IMG/VR virus record: IMGVR_UViG_3300008267_001965
Location: 1 to 28,706 of that record
Origin: a virus
DNA: 28,706 nt
Reading direction: 5' to 3' (one strand)
The notes below the pieces were generated by a model, which searched no databases, was not told the DNA's origin, and was given only the letters and a program-made list of their open reading frames with translations. Both the position numbers and the translations under genes were made by a program. Of this stretch, positions 1-7,437 are shown piece by piece. How positions within the stretch are numbered: the stretch's first letter is position 1; each line of letters begins with the position of its first letter.

Positions 1-1
1 C

Positions 2-2197
2 CATGACGCTATTTTCAACCTAGACAAAACAGGTGGTGGTGCAAACATTGCTCTTGGTTCAGTATATGTACAGTATAACTTCCAAGAAAATGACGACACA
101 GCAGATACAACACCCCGTGTAGCAGAATTCAAAGCATGGCGTAGAGCTGCAATTGGTGCAACGTCAGTAAGATCTGTAAAAATTACAACTGGTACACTTA
201 CTACTGGTACAGATTATGTCTTTACTATAGCAGAATCATTAGTTGGACAGGCTGCATTGTCTAATCAAAATGCTATTCAATTCGAAGCAGCTGGCGATGC
301 ATCTGATGCAGAAACTATTGCTACTGTAATCAATGCTGGTGGATTTGTAAATATCACAGCAGAAGTTGACAGTCAGAATCGTTTAATAATTAAACACGCC
401 AAGGGCGGAGAAATTAGATTTAGCGATGGCCTAAACGCTCCAATGAACGCACTAGCACTTTCAAGCTCATATCAATATGAGCCAAGTGAAGGTAATTTTG
501 GTGAAGGTACTGAATGGATCCAATTGGCTCCAGTAGGACAAACTGATTCCGACTATGTGGCCAGTAACTGGGTACCACTAGTGTACATTAGTTCATCAGA
601 TAATCCAGGTAGCCTTGCAGAAGACGGTACATTATGGTATAGCAGTGTAGTTGACGAAGTTGACGTTATGATTCATGACGGTGACAAGTGGGTCGGCTAT
701 AAGAGCCCAACAAGCCCATACTTTGCAGAAGGCACTGATCCAGCAGGACCAATCGTAGCTGCCACAGCTCCAGAAAAACAAAGCGATGGCACAGCTCTTG
801 AAACTGGTGACCTATGGATTGATACCAGCGACATTGAGAATTATCCAACAATTTACAAATACGATTCAGACTTGCTAAACAAGCCAGTTAAAGATCGTTG
901 GGTACTAGTAGACAAAACCGATCAGTCAACAGACGAAGGTATTTTATTTGCAGATGCACGCCTTGGAACAGACGGCGGTACTGCTGATAATGCACCAACA
1001 GGCACTATCGAAGAACTACTCACAAGCAACTTTGTAGACTTTGACGCACCAGATCCAGCACTATATCCAAAGGGTATGTTGTTATGGAATCTACGCCGTT
1101 CAGGATTCAACGTTAAGAAATTTAAACAGGGTTACATTGACACTACAGCAGACAACACAAGATTCAATGCTCCAGTAGGTGAATCAATGGCTGCATACTA
1201 CCCACATCGTTGGGTAACAGAAAGTGCTAATAACCCAGACGGAAGCGGAAGCTTTGGTCGTCAAGCACAGCGCAAAGTAGTTGTACAATCTTTACAAGCG
1301 TTAGTGAACAGCAATCAACAAATTCGTGACGAAGAAAGTCGCGTGTTTAACTTAATTGCTTGCCCAGGATATCCTGAACTAATTGGCGAGTTAATTAGCT
1401 TAAACTACGATCGTGGACTAACAGCGTTTATCGTTGGTGATACACCAGCAAGATTAACACCAGACGCTACTAGTTTGAACAGATGGGGCACTAACCAACG
1501 TTTAGCCCTTGAAGACAACGATCAAGGTGCAGTAAGTTATGATGAGTACATGGCTATGTTCTATCCATGGGGCTTTACTAGCGACAATGCAGGAAACAAC
1601 GTAGTTGTTCCACCAAGTCATATGATGTTAAGAACTATTGCTCTTAACGACCAAGTTGCTTATCCATGGTTTGCACCAGCTGGTCTACGTCGCGGTGGTA
1701 TTACTAATGCTACAGCAGTTGGATATGTTGATGCAGAAGGTGAATTTAAATCAGTTGCCCTAAACAACGGACAACGCGATACACTTTATGAATCAAAGAT
1801 TAATCCAATCACATTCTTTACAGGCAGCGGTTTAGTAAACTACGGTCAACGCACTAGAGCTAAAGCAGCCAGCGCACTTGATCGTATCAACGTAGCTCGT
1901 TTGGTTATTTACTTACGTAGACAATTGAACGCACTAGCTAAACCATACGTGTTTGAACCAAACGATAAGATCACTAGAGATGAAATCAAAGGTGCTGTCG
2001 ATTCATTAATGTTAGAACTAGTTGGACAACGTGCTCTCTATGATTACCTAGTAGTCTGTGACGAAAGCAACAACACTCCTGCTAGAGTTGACAGAAATGA
2101 ACTTTGGGTTGATGTAGCTGTTGAACCTGTAAAAGCAGTGGAATTTATTTACATTCCATTACGCTTAAAGAATACCGGTGAAATAGCAGGTCTATAA
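2..2197 (+). CDS. 18: Tail sheath protein gp18 (5' partial)
   Basis: Contractile tail sheath subunit, which polymerises around the tail tube and drives injection on contraction. The frame is open from base 2, so the gene is cut by the window edge; the first in-frame TTG at 257 is not a credible start. The last third is typical of T4-like sheaths: a stretch around PKGMLLWNLRRSGFNVKK, then CPGYPEL, a segment with VPPSHMMLRTIALND, PWFAPAGLRRGG, INPITFFTGSGLVNYGQR and a C-terminus rich in VARLVIYLRRQL. The middle carries a long insertion (about nt 600-1050) with two LW-containing modules (DGTLWYSS and GDLWIDTS) that resemble modules in the fibre genes of this window. It is followed after 15 nt by gp19, with an AGAGGA ribosome site at about 2199-2204. 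Identification is by family memory of conserved sheath sequence; confidence is high. Confidence 0.93.
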   Translation, partial: HDAIFNLDKTGGGANIALGSVYVQYNFQENDDTADTTPRVAEFKAWRRAAIGATSVRSVKITTGTLTTGTDYVFTIAESLVGQAALSNQNAIQFEAAGDASDAETIATVINAGGFVNITAEVDSQNRLIIKHAKGGEIRFSDGLNAPMNALALSSSYQYEPSEGNFGEGTEWIQLAPVGQTDSDYVASNWVPLVYISSSDNPGSLAEDGTLWYSSVVDEVDVMIHDGDKWVGYKSPTSPYFAEGTDPAGPIVAATAPEKQSDGTALETGDLWIDTSDIENYPTIYKYDSDLLNKPVKDRWVLVDKTDQSTDEGILFADARLGTDGGTADNAPTGTIEELLTSNFVDFDAPDPALYPKGMLLWNLRRSGFNVKKFKQGYIDTTADNTRFNAPVGESMAAYYPHRWVTESANNPDGSGSFGRQAQRKVVVQSLQALVNSNQQIRDEESRVFNLIACPGYPELIGELISLNYDRGLTAFIVGDTPARLTPDATSLNRWGTNQRLALEDNDQGAVSYDEYMAMFYPWGFTSDNAGNNVVVPPSHMMLRTIALNDQVAYPWFAPAGLRRGGITNATAVGYVDAEGEFKSVALNNGQRDTLYESKINPITFFTGSGLVNYGQRTRAKAASALDRINVARLVIYLRRQLNALAKPYVFEPNDKITRDEIKGAVDSLMLELVGQRALYDYLVVCDESNNTPARVDRNELWVDVAVEPVKAVEFIYIPLRLKNTGEIAGL

Positions 2198-2212
2198 TAA
2201 GAGGATATTAAT

Positions 2213-2833
2213 ATGTCAATTTCAACATTAACCAAATTCACAGTACCATTAGACGGTGCTCAGTCACAAGGTTTGCTAATGCCAAAACTCAAGTATCGCT
2301 TCCGCGTTACTTTGCTAGGTTTTGGGTTAGCATCATCAACAGCAGAGTTAACTAAACAAGTTGCTGATGTAACAAGACCTACTATAGCATTTGATCCAAT
2401 TACTGTTGATGTATATAACAGCCGTGTTTACCTAGCAGGTAAACACACATGGTCACCAATTACATTAAACGTTCGTGACGATGTAACTGGCGCAACACAG
2501 AAAATTGTTGGTGAGCAATTACAGAAACAATTTGATTTTTACGAGCAAGCTTCAGCAGCAGCTGGTATCGACTATAAATTTCAAACTAAAATTGAAATTC
2601 TTGACGGTGGTAACGGCAATCAGGCAGTTGGTATTCTAGAAACATGGGAACTTTATGGTTGCTATCTAGAAAACGTTAACTATCAGAATTTAAGCTACAG
2701 CGAAAATGCTCCTGTAACTATTCAGATGAGTATCAAGTACGACAATGCAATTCAGAAACCAGATAATTCACCATTAGCTGGCGTTGGAACAAGCTTCAGT
2801 CGTTCAGTAAGCACAAACGCTACAGGCGCTTAA
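2213..2833 (+). CDS. 19: Tail tube protein gp19
   Basis: Major subunit of the inner tail tube through which DNA passes. The 206-aa length and sequence fit the T4 gp19 family (T4 gp19 is about 163 aa). Recognisable segments are MPKLKYRFRVTLLGFG near the N-terminus, DVTRPTIAFDPITVDVYNS, a central ITLNVRDDVTGA strand region, and ILETWELYGCYLENVNYQ before a serine-rich tail. ATG 2213 is preceded by AGAGGA at good spacing. It is co-transcribed with gp18 and closed by a strong terminator 3 nt after the stop codon. Sheath followed by tube is the usual T4-like order. Confidence 0.93.
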   Translation: MSISTLTKFTVPLDGAQSQGLLMPKLKYRFRVTLLGFGLASSTAELTKQVADVTRPTIAFDPITVDVYNSRVYLAGKHTWSPITLNVRDDVTGATQKIVGEQLQKQFDFYEQASAAAGIDYKFQTKIEILDGGNGNQAVGILETWELYGCYLENVNYQNLSYSENAPVTIQMSIKYDNAIQKPDNSPLAGVGTSFSRSVSTNATGA

Positions 2834-2835
2834 TA

Positions 2836-2862
2836 AAAAGCCCACGCTGAGTGGGCTTTTTT
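2836..2862 (+). terminator. Rho-independent terminator after gp19
   Basis: A perfect 10-bp stem AAAAGCCCAC / GTGGGCTTTT (2836-2845 with 2851-2860) has loop GCTGA and runs into TTTTTT. It lies directly after the gp19 stop and closes the sheath-tube transcript. Confidence 0.92.
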
Positions 2863-2897
2863 GTGACTATCTATTAAGTACGTAGTTAATATCGAAC

Positions 2898-2905
2898 GAT
2901 AAATA
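2898..2905 (+). promoter_or_regulatory. T4-type late promoter, leaderless geometry
   Basis: GATAAATA is one base from the T4 late -10 consensus TATAAATA. It is followed by exactly 5 nt (TTATT) and the ATG at 2911, so the predicted start of transcription is the A of the start codon. No Shine-Dalgarno sequence lies between the box and the ATG. Confidence 0.75.
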
Positions 2906-2910
2906 TTATT

Positions 2911-4011
2911 ATGCCAACACCAGTTCAATATGGAGTAAGACAACCCGGAGAACCTGTTCTTCGAGATTTCCAACACGCTTCTCGATTATATCGAGAAAGT
3001 GATCTTCGTCTTGCCCCTAAAACAAAATTTCTCTATCACGTAGTTTTTAATATTAATTCTAATGCCCTTAAAAATTTAGGATTTAAATATCGACATCAAA
3101 ATGAAATTAACATGCTGGTTAAATCAGCTGAATTACCTAAATTTACAATACAGTCTGAAACACTAAATCAATACAACAGAAAAAAAGTTGTACAAAGTAA
3201 AATTGATTATCAGCCAGTGACTTTACGATTCCATGATGATAACTACGGTGTAGTAGGACAGTTATGGTATAACTATTATAACTACTATTACGGCGATACC
3301 GGCGCAGCAGATACTATTGGTGCTTACAATAGAAATGCTATGAAAGCTAAAAGTCACCTTAAAGGAAGTTTTGGTCTAGATAACAATAGTACTGTGCCAT
3401 TTTTTACAAGTATAGTAATTTATCAACTTGCTAAAAAAGCATGGTACGGATATAAATTAATTAATCCGTTGATAACAGCGTGGAATCACGATACACTTGA
3501 TTCAGCCAGTAGTCAGCCTGGGGAACAGGCAATGACATTAGCCTATGAAGCTGTGGCCTACGAAACTGGTAGAGTAAGAAACGGAATTCCCAATGGATTC
3601 AGTCAAGAGCACTACGATCAAACACCTAGCCCTTATGCTTCAGATCCTAGGGCAAGAAGAGCAGCCGCAGATCCTGTAGCACTTGGTGGCGGCACAAGTA
3701 TTTTTGGCAATGCCAGCAGCATATTAAGTGGAGTAAGTTCTGTGCTAGGTGCTATGGCAAATCCTAACACATTTACAAACCCTGCCGCATTTATAAGTAC
3801 AGCTATTACAGCAGTTAACACATATCAAAATGCAAAAAATCTCACAAGAGAAGGCGCAATAAATCAAGTCACTGGTGCTGTGCTAACGGGAGTAAATGCT
3901 GCTGCTCAAGTTGGTTTAAGCGGACAACCAAATGTAAGTTTTCCAGTACCAGGCGCATCACAGTCAACTCCTGCAAAGGCAGTAAGTATTTTTGGTCCAC
4001 AAGGCAGATAA
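2911..4011 (+). CDS. Tail-tube-like baseplate protein (gp54/gp48-type)
   Basis: A 366-aa protein whose N-terminal half looks like a tail-tube fold: FLYHVVFNINSNAL, then MLVKSAELPKFTIQSETLNQ and YNRKKVVQSKIDYQPVTLRF, followed by a Tyr-rich YNYYNYYYGD stretch. In T4, the tube initiator gp54 (about 320 aa) and tube cap gp48 (about 364 aa) carry gp19-like domains at the baseplate-tube junction, so this is likely one of those roles; I cannot decide which. The C-terminal third is Ala/Gly/Ser-rich with hydrophobic stretches (SSILSGVSSVLGAMANP) and could be a flexible or tape-contacting tail. It has its own late promoter and its stop (4009-4011) is 1 nt before the next ATG. Confidence 0.7.
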   Translation: MPTPVQYGVRQPGEPVLRDFQHASRLYRESDLRLAPKTKFLYHVVFNINSNALKNLGFKYRHQNEINMLVKSAELPKFTIQSETLNQYNRKKVVQSKIDYQPVTLRFHDDNYGVVGQLWYNYYNYYYGDTGAADTIGAYNRNAMKAKSHLKGSFGLDNNSTVPFFTSIVIYQLAKKAWYGYKLINPLITAWNHDTLDSASSQPGEQAMTLAYEAVAYETGRVRNGIPNGFSQEHYDQTPSPYASDPRARRAAADPVALGGGTSIFGNASSILSGVSSVLGAMANPNTFTNPAAFISTAITAVNTYQNAKNLTREGAINQVTGAVLTGVNAAAQVGLSGQPNVSFPVPGASQSTPAKAVSIFGPQGR

Positions 4012-4012
4012 C

Positions 4013-4390
4013 ATGTCAGACGTTACTAGTAATATTCCAACAGAAGCTACAGAAGATAGTAGTACAGAAGTCAAAACATTTTTTGACAAATATTTTGTTA
4101 ATCAAATAAGTTTTCCTGCAAGCCAAGTAGACGCTGTAGTAGGTTTTTTCTTAAAACGAGGGTTTGGGGAAGAAGCTGCTAGAAGTACTGGCATTGTATT
4201 AATGAATCAGGCTAAAGTTGATAACATAAATGTTTTTAAACTATTAGACAGTCTCAAAGGACTTAATGATGTACAGCTCAGTACTATTGTAAGTCAAGTT
4301 CTTAATTCTTATCGTGAAAAAACCAGCATTTTAGGTTTTAAGTTTACTTCAGATAATGACGCTCTAGAAAGCAGAAATATTAAACCATGA
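4013..4390 (+). CDS. Small conserved phage protein, unknown function
   Basis: 125 aa starting at ATG 4013 (MSDVTSNIPTEA). The longer reading from 3992 would overlap the upstream gene by 20 nt and is not preferred. After an acidic N-terminus there is a helical core, FFDKYFVNQISFPASQVDAV then VVGFFLKRGFGEEAA and NVFKLLDSLKGLNDVQL, ending near ESRNIKP. I believe similar proteins occur in marine T4-like phages beside head or tail genes, but I know no function. It lies between the tube-like baseplate protein and gp4 and overlaps gp4 by 4 nt (ATGA), so a virion assembly role is likely by position only. Confidence 0.75.
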   Translation: MSDVTSNIPTEATEDSSTEVKTFFDKYFVNQISFPASQVDAVVGFFLKRGFGEEAARSTGIVLMNQAKVDNINVFKLLDSLKGLNDVQLSTIVSQVLNSYREKTSILGFKFTSDNDALESRNIKP

Positions 4391-4824
4391 GCAGATTTGC
4401 ATCAGGAAAATATCAACTTCAGAATCCAGAAAAATATGTAGGGAAAAAAAGTCCAACATATCGTAGTAGCTGGGAATTGGCCTTTATGCGTTTTTGCGAT
4501 ACGCACGGTAGTGTTCAAAAATGGGCCAGCGAATCAATAGCAATACCTTATCGTTGCCCAATTACTGCTCGACAAACAGTATACATACCAGACTTCTTTT
4601 TACAGTATCTTGACAAAAATAGTCAAATACACACAGAGCTAATAGAAGTTAAACCACAGAATCAAACGTTAAGAGAAAAAGTAGGCAAAAGCAAACACAA
4701 TCAAATTGAGTATGCTAGAAATGTTGCTAAATGGCGTGCCGCACAGACTTGGTGCAAAGCACAGGGTATAAAATTTAGAGTAATCAACGAAAATGAAATT
4801 TTCCACAATGGTGGAAAAAGATAA
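4387..4824 (+). CDS. 4: Head completion protein gp4 (gp50)
   Basis: 145 aa, matching the T4 gp4 head-completion family, which has a TnsA/Holliday-resolvase-like nuclease fold. It acts after packaging to make heads competent for tail joining. Visible features are YQLQNPEKYVGKKSPTYRSS, then SWELAFMRFCD, KWASESIAIPY, the strand YIPDFFLQYL (PDF core) and ELIEVKPQ (ExK core), in the order E...PDF...ExK expected for this nuclease fold. The start ATG overlaps the previous stop. The final codons overlap the late promoter of gp16. Confidence 0.85.
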   Translation: MSRFASGKYQLQNPEKYVGKKSPTYRSSWELAFMRFCDTHGSVQKWASESIAIPYRCPITARQTVYIPDFFLQYLDKNSQIHTELIEVKPQNQTLREKVGKSKHNQIEYARNVAKWRAAQTWCKAQGIKFRVINENEIFHNGGKR

Positions 4825-4827
4825 GTA
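4820..4827 (+). promoter_or_regulatory. Late-promoter-like box, leaderless geometry, gp16
   Basis: GATAAGTA is followed by 5 nt (GTTGT) and ATG 4833, the same spacing as at 2898, 6867 and 8316. It overlaps the gp4 stop codon. No ribosome-binding site separates it from the ATG. It has two departures from TATAAATA, so it is weaker than its fellows. Confidence 0.55.
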
Positions 4828-4832
4828 GTTGT

Positions 4833-5321
4833 ATGACTAAAAAACTCGAAGAATTGCTCAATTTGCCCGAAAACAAGAAAATGGTAAATGATGCGGAAAA
4901 ACTTGCTGAAAAAAATGCAGTAGCCCAGCAATCACAACCGTTATTACGGGAACTATCAGAATTTGACAAAATATCAGCAGCCTTGCCACAGGTAAAGGGA
5001 CTTGGTGATATTGCCGATGGCGAACTCGATGCATTGGCTCAACGTGCTACAGATGCCTATGATGATCTAATGGATCTGGGTATGAATGTAGAAGCACGTT
5101 ATAGCGGACGTATATTTGAAGTTGCAGGCACTATGCTTAAAAATGCCATAGATGCTAAAAGTGCAAAGTTAGACAAGAAACTTAAGATGATCGAACTACA
5201 GCTTAAAAAACAACAATTAGATCAAAAAGCTGGCGATGAAACTCTCACAGTACATGGTGAAGGTGTGATTATATCTGATCGCAATAGTCTAATTGAAAAA
5301 CTTAAAAATATGAATAAATAA
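4833..5321 (+). CDS. 16: Terminase small subunit gp16
   Basis: 162 aa, close to the 164 aa of T4 gp16. The small terminase forms a ring that recognises the concatemer and stimulates the gp17 ATPase. The sequence is mostly helical: an N-terminal segment, a central region with YSGRIFEVAGTMLKNAIDAK and a long charged coiled coil AKLDKKLKMIELQLKKQQL, then a DRNSLIEKLKN C-terminal tail. This layout of central coiled coil plus C-terminal tail fits gp16. Two genes and a terminator separate it from gp17, unlike T4, where 16 and 17 are adjacent. Confidence 0.8.
   Translation: MTKKLEELLNLPENKKMVNDAEKLAEKNAVAQQSQPLLRELSEFDKISAALPQVKGLGDIADGELDALAQRATDAYDDLMDLGMNVEARYSGRIFEVAGTMLKNAIDAKSAKLDKKLKMIELQLKKQQLDQKAGDETLTVHGEGVIISDRNSLIEKLKNMNK
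5313..5320 (+). promoter_or_regulatory. Late promoter, leadered geometry
   Basis: AATAAATA overlaps the 3' end of gp16 and is followed by an AT stretch, a TAGGAT ribosome-site-like sequence (about 5327-5332) and ATG 5340, 20 nt after the box. This is the leadered class, like 19690 and 24892. Confidence 0.65.
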
Positions 5322-5339
5322 TATATTAGGATTTAAGCC

Positions 5340-5954
5340 ATGAAATTATTCAGTCAATACCTTAAAGAAAATCAAGACACTAAAAAGTATGTCTTTAAAA
5401 TAAAAGTTGCTGGTGATCTTCCTGAGCATTGTGAAGATGTTATGGAAGCCGCATTACAAAAATATCAAGTAAGTAAATTTACCAAAGGTAAAAGCACTCC
5501 TATTCAAGCAACATTAATTGATTTTCCAGAAATAAAAAATTCGTCAATGACAGTTTTTGAAACTGAATTAGATTATCCTACTACCAGTGCAGTATTAGCA
5601 GAATTGTTAGCTAGCTCTACTGGTATAAGTAGATCTTGCATTCGTGTAAGAACACCAATAGAAGAAGCAAACATGGCTGTTGAAACAGAAGAAGATAATC
5701 CTACTTCTATTTTAACTCAAGATTACCCTAAAGAAAATAATCAAAATTTAGTAGGCGAAAAATACATTAGCGGGTTTTTAAAAGACCTAGCAAAACAACG
5801 AAAAGAAAGTCAACCTACACAATACAAAGGTGTAAACGAAAAATTATTAGCTAAATCATTGCACAAAGAAAAAGCAACTGAAATGGCCAAAACTGGCCCT
5901 GCTCATAGTTTACTCAAGGGTCTAACAGGTAACCCTGACCCAAGAAAAGGATAA
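5340..5954 (+). CDS. Putative internal head protein with capsid-targeting N-terminus
   Basis: 204 aa. The first ten residues, MKLFSQYLKE, closely resemble the capsid targeting sequence of T4 internal proteins (of the type MKTYQEFIAE), which directs them into the prohead core and is cut by protease gp21 after L/I-x-E. Cleavage here would fall after LKE (residues 8-10). The rest begins with an alternating-strand domain (KYVFKIKVAGDLPEHCEDV, YPTTSAVLAELLAS) and ends in a Lys-rich, Gln-rich tail (KESQPTQYKGVNEKLL), suiting a DNA-contacting core protein. Similar unassigned proteins occur, I believe, in marine T4-like phages. It has its own late promoter and a TAGGAT site, and lies between gp16 and gp17. 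The targeting role is inference. Confidence 0.65.
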   Translation: MKLFSQYLKENQDTKKYVFKIKVAGDLPEHCEDVMEAALQKYQVSKFTKGKSTPIQATLIDFPEIKNSSMTVFETELDYPTTSAVLAELLASSTGISRSCIRVRTPIEEANMAVETEEDNPTSILTQDYPKENNQNLVGEKYISGFLKDLAKQRKESQPTQYKGVNEKLLAKSLHKEKATEMAKTGPAHSLLKGLTGNPDPRKG

Positions 5955-5958
5955 TAAT

Positions 5959-6822
5959 ATGAATTTTAATGAACTAATGAGAAAGATGGTCGAATTGGAT
6001 CAGCCAACTACTGAACGAGCAACAGGCGGACGACCTGGCATTAACGCACTCACAGGTCAACCGGCAGCACCGGCAGCACCAGGACCTGATCATCTCGCTG
6101 AACCCCCAGAAAGAGCTCCAATGGCGCCAGGAGCACCAAATATTCTAGCAAACAAAACTAGAATGCCTGACCCAGCAGCCGCTGCCAGAGCACAACGTGG
6201 AGCAATGGCAAACGATCTTGCTAATCAAGAACAACCAAAAGAAGGCAATGCTTTTAGCGGTGCATTAGATGCTGCTCGAGATTCTGGTCAATCTGAATTT
6301 GAAGTTGACGGACAAACTTTTAAAGTTAAAGAAGACGATGTAGATGAGTGTGGCATGCCTGGAATGGCAAATATGCCTGGCGGTATGATGGGCATGAGAA
6401 ATGGCACTCCTCCACAGGCAGATTCTATCAGTGCTAACGTCAGCATGAACGCACAAGGCGCCGGTGGTATTAAAAACCTAATGGATATCTTAAAAAATAT
6501 CGAAGATGGTAATACCAGCAGTGACAGTGACGACATGGAAGATCCTGCAATCCTTATTAAGAAAATGCAACACCCATTTATGGGCGGAGATGATAAAGGA
6601 CCAGGCCAAAAAATAATTGGACAAGAGGAACTTGCTAATTCTCCAGACGAAATGTATGCAGACACTGGTGCAGTCACAGGAACAGGTGACGATCTACACG
6701 GTAATGCTAGCAGAGGTAATCAAGGCGATCGCTACGACGGATATGCGCCTCGAGGTGTTACAGCAATGGAAGGTCTAGTGCAACGTTTGTCAAATTTATA
6801 CAACGAAGTTAAATCTCGTTGA
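5959..6822 (+). CDS. Low-complexity virion-associated protein
   Basis: 287 aa, unknown function. The N-terminus (MNFNELMRKMVELD) is a short amphipathic helix that could also be a capsid-targeting/gp21-type signal. Residues about 25-65 are Pro/Ala-rich repeats (QPAAPAAPGPDHLAEPPERA), and about 125-150 are Met/Gly-rich (MPGMANMPGGMMGMRNG). Most of the remainder is predicted disordered and acidic, with a C-terminal helix (GVTAMEGLVQRLSNLYNEVK). AAGGA lies about 8 nt upstream of ATG 5959; the stop of the previous gene is 4 nt away, so the two are coupled. It is closed by the terminator at 6839. A head-interior or scaffold-associated role is inferred from position and composition only. Confidence 0.7.
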   Translation: MNFNELMRKMVELDQPTTERATGGRPGINALTGQPAAPAAPGPDHLAEPPERAPMAPGAPNILANKTRMPDPAAAARAQRGAMANDLANQEQPKEGNAFSGALDAARDSGQSEFEVDGQTFKVKEDDVDECGMPGMANMPGGMMGMRNGTPPQADSISANVSMNAQGAGGIKNLMDILKNIEDGNTSSDSDDMEDPAILIKKMQHPFMGGDDKGPGQKIIGQEELANSPDEMYADTGAVTGTGDDLHGNASRGNQGDRYDGYAPRGVTAMEGLVQRLSNLYNEVKSR

Positions 6823-6838
6823 TTAAATTTGTAATTTC

Positions 6839-6864
6839 AAAAGCGGGCTTTTGCCCGCTTTTTT
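6839..6864 (+). terminator. Rho-independent terminator before gp17
   Basis: A perfect 10-bp stem AAAAGCGGGC / GCCCGCTTTT (6839-6848 with 6853-6862) has loop TTTT and continues into T residues. It ends the gp16/head-protein transcript just upstream of the gp17 promoter. Confidence 0.93.
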
Positions 6865-6866
6865 GT

Positions 6867-6874
6867 TGTAAATA
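6867..6874 (+). promoter_or_regulatory. Late-promoter-like box, leaderless geometry, gp17
   Basis: TGTAAATA is followed by 5 nt (ATCAT) and ATG 6880. It sits immediately after the terminator, where a new promoter is required for gp17. No Shine-Dalgarno sequence is present. Confidence 0.6.
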
Positions 6875-6879
6875 ATCAT

Positions 6880-7437
6880 ATGCCAACAAAATCGTTAGAT
6901 GGAGTTTTAACTAAAAAAGCTCACACCAAAGAAACGTTTACAGAACAACAAATTGAAGATTTGTTAGCCTGTAGCAACGACGACGGATATCACTATTTTA
7001 CTCAAAAGTTTTTTTACATACAGCATCCTGTAAAAGGTAAACTACTTTTTGAACCTTTTGAATTTCAAACTAGATTATTAGACGCATACCACGGACATAG
7101 ATTTAATGTAAACATGTTACCACGTCAGATGGGCAAGACTACCTGTGCGGCAGGTTACTTGCTGTGGTATGCAATGTTTCATCCAGATCAAACTGTGTTA
7201 ATTTCAGCTCACAAGTTTACAGGTTCTCAAGAAATTATGCAGCGTATTCGTTATGCATATGAATTATGCCCTGATCATATACGCTGTGGTGTAGTCAACT
7301 ATAACAAAGGGAGTATTGAATTTGATAACGGATCACGCATTGTCTCTACAACTACTACTGGCAATACAGGCCGCGGTATGTCTATCTCCTTACTATACTG
7401 TGATGAGTTTGCATTTGTTACAAGAAACTGGTATTAA
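6880..7437 (+). CDS. 17: Terminase large subunit gp17, N-terminal ATPase fragment
   Basis: N-terminal part of the packaging motor ATPase-nuclease. Residues 81-87 (PRQMGKT) are the Walker A motif and residues 171-176 (LLYCDE) the Walker B with catalytic Glu, followed by the family signature FAFV (177-180). After FAFV (nt 7419) the frame runs only TRNWY and stops at 7435-7437. In relatives, roughly 50-60 more residues follow, including the coupling motif (TTTPNG / TSTPN type), before the segment that resumes here at about 7421 in another frame. The block is absent from the window, so this is an internal deletion that also breaks the frame. As read, it would give a 185-aa truncated ATPase. It is either a real broken gene or an assembly error. 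Confidence 0.85.
   Translation: MPTKSLDGVLTKKAHTKETFTEQQIEDLLACSNDDGYHYFTQKFFYIQHPVKGKLLFEPFEFQTRLLDAYHGHRFNVNMLPRQMGKTTCAAGYLLWYAMFHPDQTVLISAHKFTGSQEIMQRIRYAYELCPDHIRCGVVNYNKGSIEFDNGSRIVSTTTTGNTGRGMSISLLYCDEFAFVTRNWY

Noticed and set aside
257-259. TTG as the sheath start
   Set aside because: The frame is open to the left edge with sheath-like sequence, so the gene is simply truncated by the window.
6288-6677. 129-aa minus-strand open frame
   Set aside because: It is opposite the low-complexity head protein; no conserved features and no start signals.
7316-7420. N-terminal extension of the gp17 C-terminal fragment
   Set aside because: It is the Walker B region read in the wrong frame, not a native N-terminus.
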